This document shows positions 35,793-44,436 of a DNA stretch of 64,000 nt, piece by piece; within the stretch, counting starts at the first letter, position 1; each line of letters opens with the position of its first letter. The stretch is taken from positions 1 to 64,000 of the forward strand of contig NZ_FQZQ01000022.1 of the NCBI RefSeq assembly GCF_900142085.1, read 5' to 3'. The position numbers were made by a program, and so were the translations under genes. The notes beneath the pieces were generated by a model. The model worked only from the letters and a program-made list of their open reading frames with translations, searched no databases and was not told the DNA's origin. Source of the stretch: Shimia gijangensis (GTDB taxonomy: Bacteria; Pseudomonadota; Alphaproteobacteria; Rhodobacterales; Rhodobacteraceae).

Positions 35793-35802
35793 AATTTGAT
35801 CA
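35793..35802. promoter_or_regulatory. Candidate operator (TTTGATCA motif), site 2
   Basis: AATTTGATCA identical to 34976-34985, lying in the 102-bp gap before the aminotransferase start. See site 1 for interpretation. Confidence 0.35.
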
Positions 35803-35866
35803 TATTCTAGACGGCAAGCGATTGGCAGACCGCAGGAGTCTGCCCGGAATTCTTGTGAGGACCGCC

Positions 35867-37255
35867 ATGAACATGATTACCAACCACATGCCTACTGCCG
35901 AACTTCAGGCACTAGATGCTGCTCACCACATTCATCCTTTTTCGACACAGGATGAAATTGCCAACAAAGGTGTTCGTGTTATCACACGGGCCTCAGGCGT
36001 TACTTTGACCGATTCGGAAGGTTGCGAAATTCTGGATGCCATGGCTGGGCTCTGGTGTGTAAACTTGGGATATGGTCGCGACGAACTGGCCGATGTGGCC
36101 GCCCGCCAAATGCGCGAACTGCCCTATTACAACACGTTCTTCCAAACCACGCATGTGCCGGCAATTGCATTGGCGGCCAAGCTGGCTGAGCTGGCACCGG
36201 GTGATCTGAACCACGTATTTTACGCGGGCTCCGGTTCAGAAGCCAACGACACCAACATGCGCATGGTGCGGACCTATTGGGCGCAAAAAGGCAAGCCCGA
36301 GAAAAAGATCATCATCAGCCGCAAGAACGCTTATCACGGTTCGACCATGGCTGGCGCCAGCCTGGGTGGTATGACCCCGATGCACGAACAGGGCGGTCTG
36401 CCAATTCCGGATGTGCACCACATCGATCAACCGCATTGGTACGAAGAAGGCGGCGATATGAGCCGTGAAGAGTTTGGCCTGCAGCGTGCGCAGGAACTCG
36501 AAAAAGCGATTCTCGAGCTGGGTGAAGACAAAATTGCGGCCTTTATCGGCGAGCCGATCCAAGGTGCAGGTGGCGTTGTCATTCCTCCGTCGACCTATTG
36601 GCCGGAAATTCAACGTATCTGCGACAAATACGAAATTCTGTTGATCGCGGATGAAGTGATTTGTGGTTTTGGCCGGACCGGCAACTGGTTTGGGTCGCAA
36701 ACAATGGGCATCAAGCCGCACATCATGACTATCGCCAAGGGCCTAAGCTCGGGCTATGCGCCGATTGGCGGTTCGATTGTCTGTGACGAAGTGGTCGAAG
36801 TCATTGGCGCCTGTGAATTCAACCATGGTTACACCTATTCCGGCCACCCTGTGGCTGCTGCAGTTGCGCTGGAGAATCTGCGTATTCTTGAAGAAGAGGG
36901 CATCGTAGACAAAGTTCGCGAAGAAACTGGCCCCTACCTGAAAGAAAAATGGGAAGCTTTGGAAGACCATCCTTTGGTGGGTGAGGCACGTGTTGAAGGC
37001 CTAATGGGCACGATCGCTCTGACACCAAACAAAGAAACCCGCGCGCCCTTTGCAGGGGATTCGGGGACTGTTGGGTATATCTGCCGCGAGTTCTGTTTCG
37101 CGAACAATCTGGTGATGCGCCATGTGGGTGATCGCATGATTATCTCGCCGCCTTTGGTGATTTCCAAAGCCGAGATCGACACATTGGTCGAGCGCGCAAC
37201 AATGGCTCTGGACTTGACTTTTGCACGGATCAAAGAAGACGGTTTGTACAAATAA
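35867..37255 (+). CDS. spuC: Class III aminotransferase, putrescine-pyruvate (SpuC)-like
   Basis: 462 aa PLP enzyme. The cofactor pocket shows YAGSGSEANDTNMRM (about 115-129), the pyridine-ring aspartate in LIADEVICGFGRTG and the Schiff-base lysine in TIAKGLSSGYAPIG. Such enzymes transfer an amino group from putrescine or other omega-amines to pyruvate. Context (two polyamine importers, PuuB-like oxidase) favours a polyamine substrate, though taurine or beta-alanine types share these motifs. ATG 35867 has GTGAGG 7 nt upstream, and a start at 35822 lacks one. A strong terminator follows. Confidence 0.85.
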   Translation: MNMITNHMPTAELQALDAAHHIHPFSTQDEIANKGVRVITRASGVTLTDSEGCEILDAMAGLWCVNLGYGRDELADVAARQMRELPYYNTFFQTTHVPAIALAAKLAELAPGDLNHVFYAGSGSEANDTNMRMVRTYWAQKGKPEKKIIISRKNAYHGSTMAGASLGGMTPMHEQGGLPIPDVHHIDQPHWYEEGGDMSREEFGLQRAQELEKAILELGEDKIAAFIGEPIQGAGGVVIPPSTYWPEIQRICDKYEILLIADEVICGFGRTGNWFGSQTMGIKPHIMTIAKGLSSGYAPIGGSIVCDEVVEVIGACEFNHGYTYSGHPVAAAVALENLRILEEEGIVDKVREETGPYLKEKWEALEDHPLVGEARVEGLMGTIALTPNKETRAPFAGDSGTVGYICREFCFANNLVMRHVGDRMIISPPLVISKAEIDTLVERATMALDLTFARIKEDGLYK

Positions 37256-37281
37256 CCAGCTTTCTGAAGAAAAAAAGTGAC

Positions 37282-37311
37282 AAACCCACCGTTTTTTGCG
37301 GTGGGTTTTTT
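37282..37311 (+). terminator. Intrinsic terminator after the aminotransferase
   Basis: AAACCCACCG pairs with CGGTGGGTTT, ten perfect pairs with a T-rich 7-nt loop, then a run of T to 37311. Confidence 0.9.
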
Positions 37312-37443
37312 CATTGTGGCAAGTGGTAATAACCTACATTTTTGCCGTGCTTTTTAATTGATTGTGGCAGGATTTCACGAGAAAGCGTCGTTTTTTGTCC
37401 GGGATATGGCGCAGACTTGCCTAGCCTGAATAATAACGCGGTG

Positions 37444-37473
37444 TTGCACATTCCAACAAAGGTGTGCTTACAT
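37444..37473 (+). promoter_or_regulatory. Candidate promoter of the second polyamine transporter
   Basis: TTGCAC (37444-37449), 18-nt spacer, TTACAT (37468-37473), 55 nt before the ATPase start in a 217-bp gap that otherwise shows no gene. Confidence 0.35.
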
Positions 37474-37528
37474 CTGCGAATATCAAAAGCGCAGACCAAT
37501 CTGCCGAAAAAAACCAGGGAGCCTATTT

Positions 37529-38629
37529 TTGGCTAATTCCGCATCTAGTGACGCGTTCGTCGAGTTCGACCGCGTGCAGAAAAGCTATGACGGCGAGGTG
37601 CTTGTCGTCAAAGATCTCAACCTGCAAATGCCCAAGGGCGAATTCCTCACCATGTTGGGGCCGTCCGGATCTGGCAAAACGACCTGCCTGATGATGTTGG
37701 CCGGTTTCGAAACCGCTACCCACGGAGAAATCCGGCTGGACGGGCGCGAAATCAACAACATTCCACCGCATAAACGCGGCATCGGTATGGTGTTTCAGAA
37801 TTACGCATTGTTTCCGCACATGACGATTGGCGAAAACCTCAGCTTTCCTTTGGAAGTGCGGGGTTTGGGCAAATCCGAACGCGAAGCAAAAATCAAGCGA
37901 GCGCTTGATATGGTCGAAATGGGTGCCTTTATCAATCGCCGTCCGGCCCAGCTTTCGGGTGGCCAGCAACAGCGTATTGCGTTGTCCCGGGCGTTGGTTT
38001 TTGAGCCCGAGTTGGTTCTGATGGACGAACCTCTTGGCGCGCTGGACAAACAGCTGCGCGAAAAGATGCAATTTGAAATCACCCATTTGGCACATAATCT
38101 GGGAATCACCACGGTTTACGTGACCCATGACCAGACCGAAGCGCTGACGATGTCAGACCGTGTTGCTGTGTTTGACGATGGTCGAATTCAACAACTCGCC
38201 CCACCGGATGAGCTGTATGAGCAGCCACAAAACAGTTTTGTCGCCCAATTCATTGGTGAGAACAACACGCTCGAAGGAGTGGTGAAAGAGATTAAAGGCG
38301 GCATTGCCCTCGTCCAGCTGGACGACGGTGAACTGATTGATTGCAAACCGATCAACGTGAGCCAACCCGGTGAACGGACGCGCGTTTCAATTCGCCCTGA
38401 GCGAGTTGAATTTAACAAAGATCGCCTGAAAGAAGGCGCTCATACACTCAAAGCCGAAGTTTTGGAATTCATCTACATGGGTGATATTTTCCGGACCCGT
38501 CTGCGGGTTGCCGGCAATGATGAGTTCGTCGTCAAAACACGGAACGCGCCGGATCAAGTGCGGCTTAAGCCGGGTACTCAGATCGAAATTGGCTGGCTGC
38601 CCGAAGACTGTCGAGCACTCGACGCCTAA
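37529..38629 (+). CDS. potA: Spermidine/putrescine ABC transporter ATP-binding protein (second system)
   Basis: 366 aa from TTG 37529 with AGGGAG 8 nt upstream. Walker A GPSGSGKTT (about 45-53), signature LSGGQQQRIALSRALV, Walker B LVLMDEPLGALD and the switch YVTHDQTEAL are intact. A TOBE domain occupies the last 90 residues (VSIRPERVEFN). It is the first gene of a four-gene transporter operon, in the order ATPase, binding protein, permease, permease. Diverged from the PotG copy upstream, so this is a distinct system rather than a recent tandem duplicate. Confidence 0.93.
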   Translation: MANSASSDAFVEFDRVQKSYDGEVLVVKDLNLQMPKGEFLTMLGPSGSGKTTCLMMLAGFETATHGEIRLDGREINNIPPHKRGIGMVFQNYALFPHMTIGENLSFPLEVRGLGKSEREAKIKRALDMVEMGAFINRRPAQLSGGQQQRIALSRALVFEPELVLMDEPLGALDKQLREKMQFEITHLAHNLGITTVYVTHDQTEALTMSDRVAVFDDGRIQQLAPPDELYEQPQNSFVAQFIGENNTLEGVVKEIKGGIALVQLDDGELIDCKPINVSQPGERTRVSIRPERVEFNKDRLKEGAHTLKAEVLEFIYMGDIFRTRLRVAGNDEFVVKTRNAPDQVRLKPGTQIEIGWLPEDCRALDA

Positions 38630-38644
38630 TTCACGAATTTTGCC

Positions 38645-38661
38645 GCGCCCATTATGGGCGC
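38645..38661 (+). repeat. Intercistronic hairpin after potA
   Basis: GCGCCCA-TTA-TGGGCGC, seven perfect pairs, 16 nt after the ATPase stop. There is no T-run, so mRNA stabilisation or processing seems more likely than termination. Confidence 0.5.
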
Positions 38662-38740
38662 AGCACTCGCAAGGGATGTCTCCGTCGCGCCCGCCGGCCC
38701 ATCTCAATCCATAAAAAGGGCGAACAATGGGAGTTCTAAA

Positions 38741-39814
38741 ATGAAATTCAAAACCGCACTGCTTGCAACAGCGCTGACCAGCGTGGCGTTTGCAGCTTCG
38801 GCTAGCGAAGTCACCGTCATGTCCTGGGGTGGCTCATATACGAAATCGCAAGTCGAAGCCTATCACAAGCCATTCACAGCTGAGACCGGCATCAAGGTAA
38901 ACTCGGTTGATTCCGACAACCCTGCGACCCCGATTAAGGCTCAAGTTGAAGCCGGCAATGTGTCTATCGACGTCGCTGACGTGGAGTTTTCGGACGCGAT
39001 TCGCTTGTGTGACGAAGGCCTTCTGGAAGAAATCGACACCTCGATGCTGCCAGCTGCTCCGGATGGAACACCGGCTGCCGAAGACTTTATCGACGGTGCG
39101 CTACAAGATTGCGCCGTGGCCAACATCGTTTGGTCGACAGTCTTTGCTTACAACACAGCAAACGTCTCTATGGCGCCAGTGACTATTGGCGATTTCTTTG
39201 ACACAGCAAAGATTCCAGGCAAACGCGGCCTGCGTAAATCGGCCAAAGCAACTCTTGAAATGGCTCTGATGGCTGACGGCGTGCCCGCTGCCGAAGTTTA
39301 CGGCATCCTGGAAACCGATGCCGGCGTTGATCGGGCATTTGCCATGCTGGATACTATCAAGTCAGACATCGTCTGGTGGGAAGCTGGCGCGCAGCCTCCG
39401 CAGCTGTTGGCTGATGGCGAAGTTGTCATGTCGACTGCTTACAACGGTCGTATCTTTAACGCGGCTGTAGCCGAAGGTCAGCCTTTGGAAGTGGTTTGGG
39501 ACGGTCAAATTCTCGACTTTGACCTTTTCGTAATTCCAAAAGGCGCGCCTAACAAAGAAGAAGCCCTGAAGTTCATTACGTTCTCGACAGACACCAAGCG
39601 TCTGGCGGATCAGGCATCGTGGATTTCTTATGGTCCGGCTCGTAAATCATCCGGTGCATTGGTTGGTAAGTACTCAGATGGCAAAACGGACATGGCTCCA
39701 CATATGCCAACAGCATCTGCAAACTTGGGCAATGCTCTGGTTAACAACTTTGAGTTCTGGGTCGACAAAGACGCTGAATTGAACGAGCGCTTCAACGCAT
39801 GGCTTGCTAACTAA
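38741..39814 (+). CDS. Polyamine-type ABC transporter substrate-binding protein
   Basis: 357 aa from ATG 38741 (GGGAG 8 nt upstream) with signal peptide MKFKTALLATALTSVAFAAS, cleaved near ASA-SEV. The mature start EVTVMSWGGSYTKSQVEAYH is PotD-family-like, and VMSTAYNGRIFNAAVAEGQP is a ligand-lobe segment. It differs strongly from PotF at 33834, so it may bind a different amine or another small cation. Flanked by hairpins on both sides, which suits higher expression than the membrane parts. Confidence 0.88.
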   Translation: MKFKTALLATALTSVAFAASASEVTVMSWGGSYTKSQVEAYHKPFTAETGIKVNSVDSDNPATPIKAQVEAGNVSIDVADVEFSDAIRLCDEGLLEEIDTSMLPAAPDGTPAAEDFIDGALQDCAVANIVWSTVFAYNTANVSMAPVTIGDFFDTAKIPGKRGLRKSAKATLEMALMADGVPAAEVYGILETDAGVDRAFAMLDTIKSDIVWWEAGAQPPQLLADGEVVMSTAYNGRIFNAAVAEGQPLEVVWDGQILDFDLFVIPKGAPNKEEALKFITFSTDTKRLADQASWISYGPARKSSGALVGKYSDGKTDMAPHMPTASANLGNALVNNFEFWVDKDAELNERFNAWLAN

Positions 39815-39831
39815 GCGAGTAATCTCATTGT

Positions 39832-39850
39832 CGCCCCCATGCCGGGGGCG
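39832..39850 (+). terminator. Intercistronic hairpin after the binding-protein gene
   Basis: CGCCCCC pairs with GGGGGCG around ATGCC. Four T follow after a GCAG. Probably a partial terminator lowering permease expression. Confidence 0.5.
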
Positions 39851-39902
39851 GCAGTTTTCTGGGCTCATTTGGGCCTGGCTCCGAATTCCAAGGTGACGTT
39901 TC

Positions 39903-41195
39903 ATGACCGACTCCACCGCTAACGGCGAGATGCTCACAACAGCCGATGGCAGACCTCTCAAGGCTGCGTTGGCCAAGGCTGAGGCTCACGCCAAACGCCG
40001 GGCATTTTTGCTGGTGCTGCCGTTACTGGCCTTTATCCTGATTACCTTTGTCGCTCCAATTGGCCAGATGCTGTTCAAATCGGTGAACAACGAAGGGTTT
40101 ACCGTACATGAGGATCTCGGCACAGGTGTGCGCACGCCTATCATGACGAACATTGCGGCCTGGTTTGATGAAAACCCTCTTGGGACCGATCCCGGTGAAG
40201 ACGCATATGAAGCTCTGGCCAAAGACCTTGTTGTGTTACGAGAGTTGAAAGCACCGGGTCAGGCTGGCACTCGGATCAATTATGAACTTTCCGGCTCGCG
40301 GTCGATGTTCACCAAGGCCGCCCGCAAAGCCAAAAAGCTGAAACCACCTTATAAGGAAGCGATTCTGGATTTAGACGAAGACTGGGGAAGCCCGAAACTG
40401 TGGCAAGTGATGCGCGGTGCGTCTTCTTCTTTTACCAGCAATTTCTATCTGGCTGCCGCCGACCGTCAACGTGACGAGAACGCCAAGGTAGTGATGGTGA
40501 ACGAAAACCGTCAGGTCTATGTGAAACTGTTCATGCGAACACTAAATCTGTCGCTGTTGATTACGTTCCTAACCTTTGTTTTGGCGTATCCAATCGCGCA
40601 TTTGCTGGCGACATTGCCGCTGCGCCATTCGAACCTTTTGATGATCCTAGTTCTGTTACCCTTCTGGACGTCCCTGCTGGTGCGAACGACCAGCTGGATG
40701 GTGCTGTTACAATCCCAAGGGGTTGTGAACGATGCCCTTGTGGCCAGCGGCATCTTGGGCGACGAAAATCGATTACAGATGATGTACAACCGAACCGGAA
40801 CGGTGATTGCGATGACGCATATTCTACTACCGTTCATGGTGTTGCCGCTGTATTCCGTGATGCGCCCGATCAACCCGTCCTATGTCCGCGCCGCCCGCAG
40901 TTTGGGCGCCACCAGCTGGACGGCCTTTCGTCGGATTTATTTCCCTCAGACGGTTCCGGGGATTGGTGCTGGTGCGTTGCTAGTGTTCATTCTTTCGGTT
41001 GGATACTACATTACGCCCGCCCTTGTAGGTGGCGCAGATGGGCAACTGATTTCAAACCTGATTGCCTTCCACATGCAAAAATCGCTGAACTGGTCGCTTG
41101 CGGCAGCTTTGGCAGCCTTGTTGCTTGGCGGCATTCTCATCCTCTACTGGCTCTACGACAGGCTGGTAGGCATCGACAACCTGAAGCTGGGGTAG
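39903..41195 (+). CDS. ABC transporter permease (PotB-like) with large periplasmic insertion
   Basis: 430 aa, well above the roughly 290 of PotB/PotH. Helix 1 (about 33-56, AFLLVLPLLAFILITFVAPI) is followed by a polar stretch of about 150 residues (57-210) before helix 2 (LFMRTLNLSLLITFLTFVLA). It includes FDENPLGTDPGEDAYEALAK and the basic KAARKAKKLKPPYK. The remaining helices and the EAA loop SYVRAARSLGATSWTAFRRI are normal. The insertion should face the periplasm and may contact the binding protein. Third gene of the operon, 4 nt before its partner. Confidence 0.88.
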   Translation: MTDSTANGEMLTTADGRPLKAALAKAEAHAKRRAFLLVLPLLAFILITFVAPIGQMLFKSVNNEGFTVHEDLGTGVRTPIMTNIAAWFDENPLGTDPGEDAYEALAKDLVVLRELKAPGQAGTRINYELSGSRSMFTKAARKAKKLKPPYKEAILDLDEDWGSPKLWQVMRGASSSFTSNFYLAAADRQRDENAKVVMVNENRQVYVKLFMRTLNLSLLITFLTFVLAYPIAHLLATLPLRHSNLLMILVLLPFWTSLLVRTTSWMVLLQSQGVVNDALVASGILGDENRLQMMYNRTGTVIAMTHILLPFMVLPLYSVMRPINPSYVRAARSLGATSWTAFRRIYFPQTVPGIGAGALLVFILSVGYYITPALVGGADGQLISNLIAFHMQKSLNWSLAAALAALLLGGILILYWLYDRLVGIDNLKLG

Positions 41196-41199
41196 GAAT

Positions 41200-42120
41200 A
41201 TGGCTCTTCCCAAATATGCGGACCCGCTCGAGCGCGCTTGGCACTACATCTATCTGGTGATTTGTGCGCTGATCTTCCTATTCCTGATTGCGCCGATACT
41301 CGTGGTGATGCCGCTCAGCTTTAACGCCGAGCCGTATTTCACCTTTACCGAGAAGATGCTCAAGCTGGACCCAGATGGTTATTCAACCCGTTGGTATGAT
41401 CTGCTTTTGACCTTTGGCATGCAAGAACCTGATGCGGTGCGTGACAGTTCTTGGTGGGCGGATGCGTGGAACAACGCGCATTGGATCCAAGCAACCAAGA
41501 ACTCGGTGATTATCGGCTTTTTCTCGACCATTCTTGCAACGACGCTGGGAACAATTGCGGCGCTGGGTCTGTCCCGGTCCGAAATGCCAGCACGGCGCGC
41601 GATTATGGCGATCCTGATCTCTCCGATGATTGTACCAATCATTATCACTGCAACTGGCCTGTTCTTTTTCTATTCTTGGATTGGCATTCAGAACTGGGGT
41701 ATCCCTTATCTTGGAGTGGTACTGGCGCACGCGACATTGGGTATTCCCTTTGTCATCATCACCGTGACTGCGACGCTCGTTGGTTTTGACCACTCGCTGA
41801 CCCGCGCGGCGGCGAACATGGGGGCCAACCCAACCCGGACGTTCTTTAAAGTGCAGATGCCGTTAATCTTGCCGGGTGTAATCTCGGGCGCTCTGTTTGC
41901 CTTTGTGACATCATTCGATGAAGTCGTGGTCGTGTTGTTTGTCGGCGGTTTGGACGAACAGACCATTCCGCGCCAGATGTGGAACGGTATCCGTGAACAG
42001 ATCAGTCCGGCAATCTTGTCGGTGGCCACGATTCTCGTGATTATCTCGATTGCATTGCTGACAACGGTTGAACTGTTGCGAAGACGATCAGAAAAGCTTC
42101 GTGGTGTGACGCCACGCTAA
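41200..42120 (+). CDS. ABC transporter permease (PotC-like)
   Basis: 306 aa. Six helices (first at about 14-34), a periplasmic loop of about 60 residues, and the EAA loop LTRAAANMGANPTRTFFKVQ, then MPLILPGVISG. Pairs with the larger permease 4 nt upstream to form the channel of the second polyamine-type importer. Last gene of the operon, followed by a strong terminator. Confidence 0.9.
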   Translation: MALPKYADPLERAWHYIYLVICALIFLFLIAPILVVMPLSFNAEPYFTFTEKMLKLDPDGYSTRWYDLLLTFGMQEPDAVRDSSWWADAWNNAHWIQATKNSVIIGFFSTILATTLGTIAALGLSRSEMPARRAIMAILISPMIVPIIITATGLFFFYSWIGIQNWGIPYLGVVLAHATLGIPFVIITVTATLVGFDHSLTRAAANMGANPTRTFFKVQMPLILPGVISGALFAFVTSFDEVVVVLFVGGLDEQTIPRQMWNGIREQISPAILSVATILVIISIALLTTVELLRRRSEKLRGVTPR

Positions 42121-42141
42121 AGATTCAATAGTCAGAATTTG

Positions 42142-42171
42142 AAAAAAGGGCGGATTATTCCGCCCTTTTTT
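42142..42171. terminator. Bidirectional intrinsic terminator
   Basis: AAAAAAGGGCGG pairs with CCGCCCTTTTTT around ATTATT. The A-tract and T-tract make it work for both the permease operon and the convergent transglycosylase gene. Confidence 0.9.
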
Positions 42172-42179
42172 GTGGCCGG

Positions 42180-43568
42180 TCAGTCTCGACCTTGAGTTCC
42201 AATGCTCGAAGCACTTCCGCCCGTGCGCTGTTTTCGCAACCGATTGAGCAAAGTTAGAGACGCATATCCGTCTTGCGTAATGCCATGGGCCTTTTGATAA
42301 TCGCGCACAGCGTTGATCGTCAGAGGGCCAATTTTGCCATCAATCTTTTGGGTATCAAATCCCGCACGGGTCAGACGGCGCTGCAGCTCTTTGCGTTCTT
42401 TTTGGGTAAGTGCACGATCCCCGCGTGGCCATTTGCCTTGTATGGCCGGGCCACCTTTGATCCGATCACTTAGGTGTCCAACACCGATGACATAGGCGTC
42501 CGCAGTGTTATACCGCTCAATCGCGCTAAAGTTTTTGAAGATCATGAAGGCGGCGCCATTGCCGCCAGCAGGCAAAAGGATCGACCCATTCCCGTAACTG
42601 TTCGGAACGGATTCTCCATTCATATCTTTGACCCCAAGTACTGCCCAATCTGAGGGCGCCTTGATGATCTTGCGGTTTGCCATTTGATAGTTGAAACCCC
42701 TTGGTAGGCGTACTTCGACCCCCCAGGGTTTCCCCGTTTGCCAGCCGGATTTCGCAAGATACGCTGCAGTAGAGGCCAACGCATCCGTCGGATCGTTGGC
42801 CCAGATGTCTCGCTTACCATCACCGGTAAAATCCACAGCAAATGCGAGGTAAGACGTCGGGATAAACTGGGTGTGCCCCATGGCTCCAGCCCAACTGCCC
42901 TTCATCTTGTTGGGCGTCGTGTCACCGCTTTGCAGAATCTTCAGGGCAGCGATCAACTGCGCCTCAAAAAACTTGCCGCGCCGCCCGTCATAGGCAAGCG
43001 TCGCCAAAGCTTCGATCACAGGGGTGTCGCCACGGTATGTCCCATAGGCGCTTTCCAGGCCCCAGACGGCGACCACGACCTCTTTGTCCACACCATAACG
43101 CCGTTCAATGGCCTCAAGCTTTTTGCGCTGTTTACGCAAAGCGGCTTTGCCATTCTTGATGCGTGCATCCGAGGCAGCACTGTCCAGGTAATCCCAAATC
43201 GTCTTGGTGAACTCTGACTGGTTGCGGTCCTTTTGGATCACGCTTGTATTGTATTGGACGTTGCGAAAGGCGCGGTCGAACACTTTAGGCTGAATACCGG
43301 CACTAAGCGCGCGTTTGCGAAACCCTTCAATCCAACGCTGAAAGCCAAGATTTCCTGCAGCCGGAGTCGGGGCTGGGATAGTCTTCCCACCGTCTGTGGG
43401 CCGCAAATTCGGGCGCACCACGCCAGTAGATGTCGCGCTGGTCAATTGCACGGCACTGTCTGCCGAAGGGTGCGCGACCGGACGCAATGATTGGTCAGGG
43501 GCACTCGCCATGGCGCTTTGCCCCATTACACAGGCACACAGAAACACTGTTAAAAATCGCAACCGCAT
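42180..43568 (-). CDS. Lytic murein transglycosylase (MltB-like) with peptidoglycan-binding domain
   Basis: 462 aa. Signal peptide MRLRFLTVFLCACVMGQSAMA. The SLT/MltB catalytic domain (about 80-370) has the catalytic Glu in VWGLESAYGTYRGDT, then MGHTQFIPTSYLAFAVDFTG and GDGKRDIWANDPTDALASTA. A C-terminal PG_binding_1 domain follows (LQRRLTRAGFDTQKIDGKIG, then PLTINAVRDYQKAHG). Cleaves glycan strands in the periplasm to 1,6-anhydro ends. I choose ATG 43568 (GAGG 6 nt upstream) over 43586. No lipobox cysteine is seen, so it is soluble rather than lipid-anchored. Confidence 0.9.
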   Translation of the reverse strand: MRLRFLTVFLCACVMGQSAMASAPDQSLRPVAHPSADSAVQLTSATSTGVVRPNLRPTDGGKTIPAPTPAAGNLGFQRWIEGFRKRALSAGIQPKVFDRAFRNVQYNTSVIQKDRNQSEFTKTIWDYLDSAASDARIKNGKAALRKQRKKLEAIERRYGVDKEVVVAVWGLESAYGTYRGDTPVIEALATLAYDGRRGKFFEAQLIAALKILQSGDTTPNKMKGSWAGAMGHTQFIPTSYLAFAVDFTGDGKRDIWANDPTDALASTAAYLAKSGWQTGKPWGVEVRLPRGFNYQMANRKIIKAPSDWAVLGVKDMNGESVPNSYGNGSILLPAGGNGAAFMIFKNFSAIERYNTADAYVIGVGHLSDRIKGGPAIQGKWPRGDRALTQKERKELQRRLTRAGFDTQKIDGKIGPLTINAVRDYQKAHGITQDGYASLTLLNRLRKQRTGGSASSIGTQGRD

Positions 43569-43655
43569 CGTTCGCCTCTTTTTCATTATTGGGCAGATGG
43601 TAACGCGATTGTTGCGAATGAGGAAGTAATCGAGGGTCGTATCGCGGGAAATCGC

Positions 43656-44348
43656 CTAATTGTTTCCCTCATTGCGCAACCTTTCGCGGAAAATACGCAG
43701 CATAGGCACGCGGCGTGGTCGAAAAGAAGCTTCCAAAACTTCGAGATTCTGCATCCGGTCCAAGCGAAACACTCGGAAATCCTGACGCAGGTGACAATAG
43801 GCCAAAAGACAGTGACTGGCCTGCATGAAAACAATTGAAAGCGGATCAGCGCTGCGCTGAGTTGCCGTGCCTGCATAATCGACGTAACCGAATCGAATAG
43901 TCCGTTCTTCCCAAGCCGCACGTCGCAGCGCTCGCGCATCAATTCCAGGCGTTGGCGGCCGTTCAAACCGCTGAGCTGACAGGACGGCATGTTCCAATCT
44001 GTGGGACTGTTTGGAAGGCAATCGCGCCCTCAGCTTGGCAAATGCGTTCTGTGCGGCATCTGCCAGTGCCGGGTCGCCGACCGCCATCACCTCGCGCAAA
44101 CCCAGAACCAAAGCCTCAATCTCTTCTTCGTCAAAGCCCAATGGCGGCAAGGAGGCATCCTCAATCAGTGTAAAGCCAAACCCGGCGGCGCCATCGATCA
44201 CCGCACCGAGACTACGCAATGAGTCAATGTCACGATAGATTGTGCGCATCGACACAGACAACTCATCCGCCAACTGCTCGGCGGTGGCGGGTGGCGAAAG
44301 GCTTCGCAAGGCTTGCATGAGCTGGAACAATCTGGCGGTGCGGGACAT
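43656..44348 (-). CDS. YafY-type HTH regulator with WYL domain
   Basis: 230 aa. The N-terminal HTH (1-58: ARLFQLMQALRSLSPPATAE, then MRTIYRDIDSLRSLGAVIDG) is DeoR-like. The middle and C-terminal WYL domain (about 135-220) contains IRFGYVDYAGTATQRSADPL and a L-A-Y-C variant of the W-Y-L core. Such proteins sense ligands or nucleic acid. Divergent from a GST-family gene with 88 bp between, a common pairing that suggests it controls that gene. Confidence 0.87.
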   Translation of the reverse strand: MSRTARLFQLMQALRSLSPPATAEQLADELSVSMRTIYRDIDSLRSLGAVIDGAAGFGFTLIEDASLPPLGFDEEEIEALVLGLREVMAVGDPALADAAQNAFAKLRARLPSKQSHRLEHAVLSAQRFERPPTPGIDARALRRAAWEERTIRFGYVDYAGTATQRSADPLSIVFMQASHCLLAYCHLRQDFRVFRLDRMQNLEVLEASFRPRRVPMLRIFRERLRNEGNN

Positions 44349-44361
44349 GATCTAATCATAA

Positions 44362-44386
44362 TGCCACCTCCTGACAGAAACTGGCA
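44362..44386. promoter_or_regulatory. Candidate inverted-repeat operator between WYL regulator and GST gene
   Basis: TGCCA (44362-44366) and TGGCA (44382-44386) lie 20 bp apart centre to centre, two helical turns, within the 88-bp divergent gap. The arms are short, so chance is possible. Confidence 0.28.
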
Positions 44387-44436
44387 ATAGTCCCGTCTAG
44401 ATTTGTACTCCTCAATAGCCGATTCAGGAGATTCTG

